A stretch of DNA of 64,000 bases. Origin: Saccharopolyspora_D taberi. GTDB taxonomy: Bacteria; Actinomycetota; Actinomycetes; Mycobacteriales; Pseudonocardiaceae. The stretch is from the NCBI RefSeq assembly GCF_039534165.1, contig NZ_BAAAUX010000014.1, forward strand, positions 496,001-560,000, given 5' to 3'. Each line of letters starts with the position of its first letter. The first letter of the stretch is position 1. The translations under genes and the position numbers were made by a program. Below the pieces are notes generated by a model. The model was given only the letters and a program-made list of their open reading frames with translations. It was not told where the DNA came from and did not search any database. Positions 1-6,032 of the stretch are shown here, one piece after another.

Positions 1-322
1 CGTTGATCAGCACGTTGCGCGGCTCCACCCCGGTCCGCTCCTGGACCAGCTCGGTGATTCGCTTGTACAGCGCGGTTTTCTGATCGTCGGTGCGACCGCG
101 CCCCATGGTGATGCTGACGAACACGATGTCGTCGTCGCGCCGCACGCCCAGGTACTGCGGGTCGTAGCGCAACCGTCCGCTCTCGTGCGCGTTGAGGAGC
201 TGGAAGAGGTCGTCGCCGGGGATGCCGATGGTTTCGACCAGCGCCTCGTGGACGGCGTCGCCCAGTGCGGGCAGCCGGTCGGCGTTGCGCTCGGACAGGA
301 CGTCGATCCGGACGAACGGCAT
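1..322 (-). CDS. Tautomerase family protein (partial, 3' end outside window)
   Basis: The frame opens with ATG at 322 followed directly by a proline codon (MPFVRIDVL), so Met removal would expose the catalytic Pro1 of the 4-oxalocrotonate tautomerase/MIF fold. About 107 residues are visible and there is no stop before the window edge, so the C-terminus is missing. The visible part (GIPGDDLFQLLNAHE, VFVSITMGRGRTDDQK) resembles the longer, roughly 130-residue tautomerase subgroup rather than the 60-residue 4-OT. It lies downstream of a TetR gene on the same strand with a gap of 86 bases and is probably co-transcribed with it. The substrate cannot be inferred. Confidence 0.8.
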   Translation of the reverse strand, partial: MPFVRIDVLSERNADRLPALGDAVHEALVETIGIPGDDLFQLLNAHESGRLRYDPQYLGVRRDDDIVFVSITMGRGRTDDQKTALYKRITELVQERTGVEPRNVLIN

Positions 323-408
323 GGGTCACTTCCTTCGGTCGGAGATCTCGTGCTGCGTCACGGGGTGCTCGCGGTTACAGGGTGCTGGCGGTTACGGGGT
401 GCTGGCGG

Positions 409-987
409 TCACCGGGCGCTCGCGGCGAGCAGCCGGAGCGCGCCGTCGACGGCCCGGCCGAACGGCTCGGCCGAGCCGGCCGCGCGGGCGATCACGTAAC
501 CGCCCTGCAGCACCGCCACGATCGCCGCGGCGGTGTCCTCGGGATCCAGGTCGGCGGCCAGCTCGCCCTCGGCCTGACCTTCGGACACGACCTCGGCGAG
601 CCTGCGCCGAAGCCAGTCGAAGGTCTCGTCCAGCGGCTGCCGCAGCCGTGCGCTCTCGACGACGCCGGGGTCCTGCGCCAGCCGGCCGATCCGGCAGCCG
701 CGCAGCACGTCGCGTTCGCGGTGCAGGTAGGCCGAGATCCGCTCGATCGCGGTGCCCGGCCCGTCCAGGTGGCCCGAGATCTCGGCGCGCAGCTGCTCGG
801 CGGTCTTGTTCATCGCGGCCAGCGCGAGGTCGGACTTCCCGCCGAAGTGGTGGTACATGCTGCCCTGGCCCGCCCCGGACCGCTGCTGGATCGCCTTCGG
901 GCTGGTGCCGGCGTAGCCGCGCTCCCACAGCAGGTCCTGGGTGCTCTCGATCAACCGCTCCCTGGTGGACACGCCAAGATCGTACAT
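409..987 (-). CDS. TetR/AcrR family transcriptional regulator
   Basis: 192 residues with an N-terminal TetR helix-turn-helix (TRERLIESTQDLLWERGYAG, then GQGSMYHHFGGKSDL, the recognition-helix signature) and a helical ligand domain with a TetR_C-like pattern (CRIGRLAQDP). It probably represses itself and the downstream tautomerase gene in response to a small aromatic or electrophilic ligand; that role is inferred only from the neighbour. The ATG at 987 lies inside a near-palindromic sequence (982-999). A GTG at 972 (VSTRERL) is in frame and would leave the palindrome upstream of the gene, so the real start may be 972. Confidence 0.88.
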   Translation of the reverse strand: MYDLGVSTRERLIESTQDLLWERGYAGTSPKAIQQRSGAGQGSMYHHFGGKSDLALAAMNKTAEQLRAEISGHLDGPGTAIERISAYLHRERDVLRGCRIGRLAQDPGVVESARLRQPLDETFDWLRRRLAEVVSEGQAEGELAADLDPEDTAAAIVAVLQGGYVIARAAGSAEPFGRAVDGALRLLAASAR

Positions 988-999
988 ACCAGTAGGTAC
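982..999. promoter_or_regulatory. Near-palindromic putative TetR operator
   Basis: GTACATACCAGTAGGTAC is an imperfect 18-bp inverted repeat overlapping the annotated ATG of the adjacent TetR gene. TetR-family repressors typically bind palindromes of this kind next to their own gene, so autoregulation is inferred. Location and symmetry are seen directly; binding is not shown. Confidence 0.55.
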
Positions 1000-1010
1000 A
1001 GAAACAAGGA

Positions 1011-1055
1011 CGAAGAAGAGGCGGTCCCCGCAGCGCGAGCACCGCCTCTTCTTCG
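1011..1055 (-). terminator. Strong hairpin terminator
   Basis: Perfect 15-bp arms (CGAAGAAGAGGCGGT at 1011-1025 and its complement at 1041-1055) with a 15-base loop lie just after the stop of the minus-strand gene ending at 1067. On the minus strand the hairpin is followed by a T-rich tract. It separates the Pro/Ser/Thr-rich gene from the TetR gene. Confidence 0.75.
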
Positions 1056-1066
1056 AGAACTCCGGG

Positions 1067-1711
1067 TCAGCTGCCGAGGAGGTCCCGGACCGCTCCCCCG
1101 ACCGCGGGCAGCAGGCCGGGCCGAGTCGGCTCCGGCTCCTCCGAGGACGGCGGCGGCTCGCTCGGCGGCTCCGATTCGCTCGGCGGCGCGGTCTCGGTGG
1201 GCGGGGCGGTCTCGCTCGGCGGGTTCGATCCGGTCGGCGGGGCGGTCTCGGTGGGCGGCACCGGCTCGCTCGGCCTGGTCGACTCGGCGGGCTGCGTCGT
1301 CTCGCTCGGCCGCGAGGTCGTCGCCGGGACCTCCGGCTTCGCCGACGAGGTCCGCTTCGCGGCTTCGGACGTCCTGGTCGGCGTTGGACGGGAGGTCGTC
1401 GACGGAACCTCGGACGGGCTCACGACCGGCAGCTGCGGCCCGGCACCGGGGGTCTGCCGCGGCGGCGACGGAACCAGGGCCTCGGCCTGGAACGGCACAC
1501 CCGGCTCGGGGTAGGACGCGGCGGAGTACTCCGGTTCGGACTGGCTGAGCCCCGGACCGGCCGCACCGACGGCCAGCACGCTGGCGAACGCGACCACGGC
1601 GTAGCCGATGATCCGCGGGGGCGTCACCCTGTGCGGAGTCACGGGCCGGTCCCGGCCCCGCTCGCGCAGGCGGAATCGCGCCAACGACGACAAGCGCACC
1701 TCAGTCACCAC
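1067..1711 (-). CDS. Pro/Ser/Thr-rich single-pass membrane or secreted hypothetical protein
   Basis: 214 residues. A basic N-terminus is followed by one hydrophobic segment (IIGYAVVAFASVLAVGAAG, about residues 34-52), then about 150 residues of low-complexity Pro/Ser/Thr/Glu sequence built from repeats such as SETAPPTETAPPSE, ending in a short helix (GLLPAVGGAVRDLLGS). The topology suggests an N-in anchor with an extended cell-wall-spanning region. No enzyme motif is visible. A hairpin terminator follows the gene. Function unknown; the low-complexity part would be a site for O-glycosylation if exported (inference). Confidence 0.6.
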   Translation of the reverse strand: MVTEVRLSSLARFRLRERGRDRPVTPHRVTPPRIIGYAVVAFASVLAVGAAGPGLSQSEPEYSAASYPEPGVPFQAEALVPSPPRQTPGAGPQLPVVSPSEVPSTTSRPTPTRTSEAAKRTSSAKPEVPATTSRPSETTQPAESTRPSEPVPPTETAPPTGSNPPSETAPPTETAPPSESEPPSEPPPSSEEPEPTRPGLLPAVGGAVRDLLGS

Positions 1712-1835
1712 CAGTTGTTCCGGCCGGATCTGTCTGCCGGGGGCACTCTCTCACCCGAACGGGCGACAAGAGCAACTTCGCGGCAGGAGATGAGACCCAA
1801 CTCACTCCGACCAAGATCATCGCAGGTGGGGAAGG

Positions 1836-4163
1836 TCATCGGGCGGTCGTGAGCACCGAGACCGAGTTCGAGTTGACGTTGGTGACGTAGGCGCGGCGAC
1901 CGTCCGGGGTCACTGCCACCGACACCGGCGCGGACCCGACGGGCACGGTCCCGACGACGCGGTTGCTCCCGACGTCGACCACCGAGACGTCGTTCGATCC
2001 TTCGTTGACCACGTAGGCGTGCTTGCCGTCCGGCGCGAAGGCCACGCTCGAGGGCTTCGGCCCGACCGGTGTGCTGCCGACCAGCGTGTTGGTCGTGGTG
2101 TCGATCTGCGAGACCTGGCCCGCGTCGTAGCTGGCGACCACCACCCGCCTGCCGTCCGGCGACATCGCGACGCTGTGCGGGCTCGTCGGCACCGGAACCG
2201 TGTCCTGCACCGCCCGGGTCGCCGTGTCGATCGCCGTGACCAGGCTGGACTCGTGGTTGGCCACGTAGGCGGTGCGCCCGTCCGGGGTGAAGGCGATCGA
2301 GTGCGGGTTGCGCGGCACGGTGATGGTCGCGACCACCCGGTTCGTGTCGGTCGCCAGGATCGAGATCTCCGCCGAGTCGTGGTCGGGCACCCAGACCTCG
2401 CGGCCGTCGGAGGTCGCGACCAGCGTGTAGGGGTGCTTGCCGACCGGGACCTCGGCCACCACGGTCATCGTCGCGATGTCGATCACCGACACCACGTTCT
2501 CCGGCCCGGTCGGCGGGTAGGCGCTGACGTAGGCGTGGCGGCCGTCCGGGGTGATCGTGACGAACTGCGGCGGGATCTTCATGAACAGCGAGGTCAGCAC
2601 CGCGCCCGACGCGGTGTCGATCACCGACACCTTGCTGGCGTTGCGGCTGGTGACGAACGCGTACCGGCCGTCGGCGGTGGTCGCTATGCCGCGCGGCGCG
2701 GCCACGCCCACCGAGTTCTCGACGGTGGGGTTCGGGACGCTCGCGGCCACGTTGCGCGCCTGCACGTCCGGCGCGGGGACGACGGGTGCGGGAACCACCG
2801 GAGCCTGCGCCCGGGGCGGCTCGTGCACGTGCTCCTCGGACTGGTTGTAGCCACCGCTGCCGCCCAGCCCCAACGCGAGCAGCACGACCAGGACACCGGC
2901 CACCGCACCGCCGAGCAGCACCATGTCGCGCCGCCGGGGAGTACGCGGGGGTGGCGGCTCTTCCTCTTCCTCCGCCCCGCGCTCCTCTGGCGGTTCCGGA
3001 GGCGGAGGTGGCGGTCCGGCCTGTCCGTTCCCGCCGCGGTCACCGTTGCCCGTCGCCGCCGTGAGCACTCGCGCGTCCGTCAACGCCGCGCCGCTGCCCG
3101 AGCTCTGGACCGCGGCCAGCGCGGCAGCACCCAGCGCCACCGCGTACTTCGGGTGCGCGTCGACGGCGGTCGGGCGCCCGAGGCTCGCCGAGACCATCTC
3201 GGCGACCAGCGGGATCCGCGAGGAGCCGCCGACCAGCAGCACCGTCGCCAGGTCCGCGGGCTCGACCTGCGCCGACCGCAGGGCGCGGCGCAGCGCCTCG
3301 ATGGTCGACCCGATCGGTGCCCGGATCATGTCCTCGAACTGCGCGCGGGTCAGCTTCACCGAGCAGTGCCGGTTCGGCAGGAACACCGGGATCGTGGTCT
3401 CGGTGTCGACCGAGAGCGCTTCCTTGGCCTCGATGCAGTCCTGCCGCAGCCTGCGCAGCGCGGTGGCCGCCTGCGGATCCTGGGGGTCGAGCTCGCTGAT
3501 GGCTCCGGCCAGCTCGTGGTCGACGTGGGTGAGGACGGCCTCGTCGAAGTCGACCCCGCCGAGCCGTTCGATGCCCTCGGGGTTGCCGAGGATCGCGATC
3601 CCGTCCGGGAGCTTGCGCACCACGGTCGCGTCGAAGGTGCCGCCCCCGAGGTCGTAGACGGCGACCACCTCGCCGTCGGCGAGCTGCCGCTTGGCCGCGT
3701 AGTAGGCCGCGGCGGCCTCGGGTTCGGTGACCGTGCGTGCCGCGTCGAGCCCGCCGAGCCGGGGAACCTCGTCGAACAGCTCCCGCCGGTACGGGCCCCA
3801 GTTCGCCGGATGGGTCAGCACGACGTGACCGGGCGGCTCGCCCTCGGTCTCGGTGACCTTGTCCAGCGCGTCGCGCAGCAGATAGCCCAGCAGCGCCACC
3901 GCGGAGTACGGGGTGCCGCCCAGCATCAGCGGCGTGGGGTCGCCCAGCCTGCGCTTGAACTCGCGGCCGATCCGGTAGGGGTCGCTGACCGCTCTCCTGG
4001 CCGCCGCGTCCCCGGTGACGACCAGTCCGTCGTCGCGGGCGAACACCACCGCCGGGGCGACCACCGTCCTGTCACCGAGCGTCAGCATCTCGACCCGGTC
4101 GGTGCGGTCCACGGCTACAGCGGTGAAGGTCGTACCGAGATCCACCCCGAGGCTGTACCTCAT
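1836..4163 (-). CDS. Hsp70-like ATPase fused through a TM segment to a YVTN beta-propeller
   Basis: 775 residues from the ATG at 4163, which has a GGGGA Shine-Dalgarno; an upstream in-frame start at 4235 is less likely. Residues 1-370 are an actin-fold Hsp70 ATPase with phosphate-1 (GVDLGTTFTAVAV), phosphate-2 (YDLGGGTFDATVV) and adenosine (LLVGGSSRIPLV) motifs. The peptide-binding domain is absent. A Pro/Glu-rich linker and one TM helix (VLLGGAVAGVLVVLLALGL, about 413-435) follow. The C-terminal part is at least seven YVTN/PDGR repeats (TPDGRRAYVTN), a propeller predicted to lie outside the membrane. The arrangement suggests a cytosolic ATPase coupled to an extracytoplasmic sensor or scaffold. 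The partner is unknown. Confidence 0.85.
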   Translation of the reverse strand: MRYSLGVDLGTTFTAVAVDRTDRVEMLTLGDRTVVAPAVVFARDDGLVVTGDAAARRAVSDPYRIGREFKRRLGDPTPLMLGGTPYSAVALLGYLLRDALDKVTETEGEPPGHVVLTHPANWGPYRRELFDEVPRLGGLDAARTVTEPEAAAAYYAAKRQLADGEVVAVYDLGGGTFDATVVRKLPDGIAILGNPEGIERLGGVDFDEAVLTHVDHELAGAISELDPQDPQAATALRRLRQDCIEAKEALSVDTETTIPVFLPNRHCSVKLTRAQFEDMIRAPIGSTIEALRRALRSAQVEPADLATVLLVGGSSRIPLVAEMVSASLGRPTAVDAHPKYAVALGAAALAAVQSSGSGAALTDARVLTAATGNGDRGGNGQAGPPPPPPEPPEERGAEEEEEPPPPRTPRRRDMVLLGGAVAGVLVVLLALGLGGSGGYNQSEEHVHEPPRAQAPVVPAPVVPAPDVQARNVAASVPNPTVENSVGVAAPRGIATTADGRYAFVTSRNASKVSVIDTASGAVLTSLFMKIPPQFVTITPDGRHAYVSAYPPTGPENVVSVIDIATMTVVAEVPVGKHPYTLVATSDGREVWVPDHDSAEISILATDTNRVVATITVPRNPHSIAFTPDGRTAYVANHESSLVTAIDTATRAVQDTVPVPTSPHSVAMSPDGRRVVVASYDAGQVSQIDTTTNTLVGSTPVGPKPSSVAFAPDGKHAYVVNEGSNDVSVVDVGSNRVVGTVPVGSAPVSVAVTPDGRRAYVTNVNSNSVSVLTTAR

Positions 4164-4233
4164 CGTGTCCCCCGTTGGGATGAGCACGGATCTCTTCGGC
4201 CCACCTAACGTAACTCCGAACGGCGCCAACCCC

Positions 4234-4250
4234 ATAGGGCAAATGGCCCG
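4234..4250 (+). promoter_or_regulatory. Putative response-regulator box (copy 1)
   Basis: ATAGGGCAAATGGCCCG lies between the Hsp70-propeller gene and the kinase gene at 4351. A closely similar sequence (ATAGGGACCAATGCCCCG, minus strand of 5905-5922) lies in front of the kinase-GTPase gene. Both have a GGG-N-GCCC dyad as seen for NarL/DevR-type regulators. Autoregulation by the response regulator at 4926 is inferred. Confidence 0.35.
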
Positions 4251-4350
4251 GCTCTGGGGACAGCCCTACCCCCTGGTTGGGGTCCGCCCCCTTCCCCCGT
4301 GCGCCCCGGCGGTGGAGGCTGAGCGCGGGACCGGAGAAGGGTCGATCGCG

Positions 4351-4935
4351 ATGACCGAGCGGTTCGAGAACAGCACCGAACCGGGTGCCGTTGCCGAGTT
4401 CGGCGACAACGGCTGGGCGCACCGTCGGCGGCTGGAACGACAGCTGCACGACGGACCCGCACTGCGCCTGGCCGCGTTGTCGCTGCGGCTGGGCGTGTGC
4501 CGTCATCGCACCGAGCACGAGCAGGCGGTGCACGAGTGCCTCATCGGCGCTCAGGACGAACTGCACGCCGTGCTCCAGGAACTGCGCGACGTGGCCAGCC
4601 AGATCTACCCTCCGGTGCTGGCCTCGGCGGGGCTCGGCGTCGCCCTGCAGGCGCTGGCCGAGCGCGTCGGACTGCCGGTGACGGTACGCGCGCCGCGCCG
4701 CCGCTTCCCCGCCGCCGTGGAGGCAGCGGCCTACTTCGAGGTGGCCGAGCACCTGCCCGCGCTGGTCGACGGGGCTTCCGCGCTGGCCATCACGGTCGAC
4801 GACAGCGAGCGGTCGCTGCTGCTGACCATGGCCGCCGAGCGCGACGGCGCTGGGCAAGATGGCGCTGGGCAGAACGCCACTGGGCAGTCCGGCACTGGGC
4901 AAGACGAGATCACGGTGAGGATCCCATGCGAGTAG
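4351..4935 (+). CDS. Degenerate histidine kinase (DHp only, no functional ATPase)
   Basis: 194 residues. The ATG at 4351 fits the start of homology. Residues 25-100 carry a HisKA_3-type dimerisation domain with the phospho-acceptor His intact (LERQLHDGPALRLAALSLRLG, His33) and the typical follow-on IYPPVLASAGLGVALQALAE. The region that should be the ATPase is truncated: the N-box Asn is missing (YFEVAEHLPALVDGAS) and the G boxes are replaced by a tandem 15-bp repeat encoding AGQDG/AGQNA/TGQSG/TGQDE. It cannot autophosphorylate by itself in the usual way and may act as a phosphotransfer or dimerisation partner. It overlaps the response-regulator gene by 10 bp, so translation is coupled. Confidence 0.75.
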   Translation: MTERFENSTEPGAVAEFGDNGWAHRRRLERQLHDGPALRLAALSLRLGVCRHRTEHEQAVHECLIGAQDELHAVLQELRDVASQIYPPVLASAGLGVALQALAERVGLPVTVRAPRRRFPAAVEAAAYFEVAEHLPALVDGASALAITVDDSERSLLLTMAAERDGAGQDGAGQNATGQSGTGQDEITVRIPCE

Positions 4936-5591
4936 CCATCGCCGAGGACGGCGCCCTGTTCCGGGAGGGGCTGGTGATGCTGCTCGGGGCGACCGGCCAC
5001 GAGGTCGTGGCCTGCGTGGGCGGGGGCGACGAGCTGATCGCGGAGCTCGACCACGAACCCGCCGACGTGGCGGTGCTCGACATCCGGATGCCGCCGGAGC
5101 CCGAGGGCGGGCTGGTGACCGCCGAGCGTCTGCGCGCCACGCACCCGGGCCTGGGGCTGCTGCTGCTCTCGCACTACGCCGAAACGCACTACCTGATGCG
5201 GGTGCTCGACATCGGGACCGAGCGGATCGGCTACCGGCTCAAGGAGAAGATCGCCAGCGTCGACGTGCTGGGCGACACCCTGGAGCGGATCAACGCGGGC
5301 GAGATCGTCATCGAGCCGGTGCTGGCCAAGCGCCTGGTGGAGCGCCCGCGCGGGCGGGAGGAGAAGGCGCTGGCCGAGCTGAGCGAACGGGAGGAGGAGG
5401 TGCTCAAGCTGATGGCCGAGGGCCGCTCCAACCCCGGCATCGCGGGCCAGCTCTACATCAGCCCCAAGGCGGTCGAGAAGCACGTGGCCAGCATCCTGTC
5501 CAAGCTCGGCATCCCTCCGGACGACACCGGCCACCACCGCCGGGTGCTCGCGGTCCTGACCTACCTGCGCGCCCGCTGGATCGAGAGCTAG
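4926..5591 (+). CDS. NarL/LuxR-type response regulator
   Basis: 221 residues. The receiver domain has the acidic pocket (AED), phospho-acceptor Asp52 (VLDIRMPP), the switch Ser (LLLSHY) and conserved Lys106 (YRLKEK). The C-terminal LuxR helix-turn-helix spans about 148-205 (LSEREEEVLKLMAEGRSN, ISPKAVEKHVASILSKLG). All residues needed for phosphorylation and DNA binding are present. The gene overlaps the degenerate kinase gene by 10 bp. The intact kinase at 8749-10959 is the most likely phosphodonor in the block, possibly through the His33 protein (inference). Confidence 0.92.
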   Translation: MRVAIAEDGALFREGLVMLLGATGHEVVACVGGGDELIAELDHEPADVAVLDIRMPPEPEGGLVTAERLRATHPGLGLLLLSHYAETHYLMRVLDIGTERIGYRLKEKIASVDVLGDTLERINAGEIVIEPVLAKRLVERPRGREEKALAELSEREEEVLKLMAEGRSNPGIAGQLYISPKAVEKHVASILSKLGIPPDDTGHHRRVLAVLTYLRARWIES

Positions 5592-5814
5592 CCGAAGCGG
5601 TCCTGCCGCTTCGGAGCCCCATGCAAGCTAACGGGACTGTCCTCGCCAAAGGACGCCTGAGAACCCGCAAGGCAGAGCCGGCGCCCGACGCACAGATCCA
5701 CTGCCGAAGCGGTCCTGCCGCTTCGGAGCCCCATGCAAGTGGACGGGACTGTCCTCGCCAAAGGACGCCTGAGAACCCGCAAGGCAGAGCCGGCGCCCGA
5801 CGCAGAGATCCACT
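5591..5814. repeat. Two-copy 112-bp direct repeat with hairpins
   Basis: Copies at 5591-5702 and 5703-5814 are nearly identical, differing at only a few positions. Each starts with a perfect 9-bp-arm hairpin (CCGAAGCGG-TCCTG-CCGCTTCGG) and contains a second dyad (GTCCT...AGGAC). The first copy begins at the stop codon of the response-regulator gene, so it probably serves as terminator. No convincing protein is encoded. A shortened relative of the first hairpin occurs near 37342-37363, which suggests a dispersed genomic element. Confidence 0.8.
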
Positions 5815-5904
5815 GTGGACCACCCACGTCGGACCACCCGATGAGGTCGGTTTTCCCTTGCGGGGCGGACACAGAACGGAAACCTGAGGGAAATCAGGCC
5901 GTTA

Positions 5905-5922
5905 CGGGGCATTGGTCCCTAT
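5905..5922 (-). promoter_or_regulatory. Putative response-regulator box (copy 2)
   Basis: On the minus strand this reads ATAGGGACCAATGCCCCG, matching the box at 4234-4250 with a one-base spacing difference. It lies about 110 bp upstream of the kinase-GTPase gene. The shared motif suggests that both transcription units are controlled by the same regulator. This is inferred from two sites only. Confidence 0.35.
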
Positions 5923-6032
5923 TCGGCCGCCGGGGCGCGTCCTAGCGTGGCTGGGTCGGTGGGAGAGCGCGGGCCTGGTCTCCCCGGGCCAACGTGGCTT
6001 TCCCCTGTGCCGGAAATGGTGATGCCGGTCTG

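Noticed and set aside
5621..5945. ORFs within the 112-bp repeats (KGRLRTRKAEPAPDA peptides)
   Set aside because: They come from the repeated hairpin element, lack ribosome sites and are more easily explained as non-coding repeat sequence.
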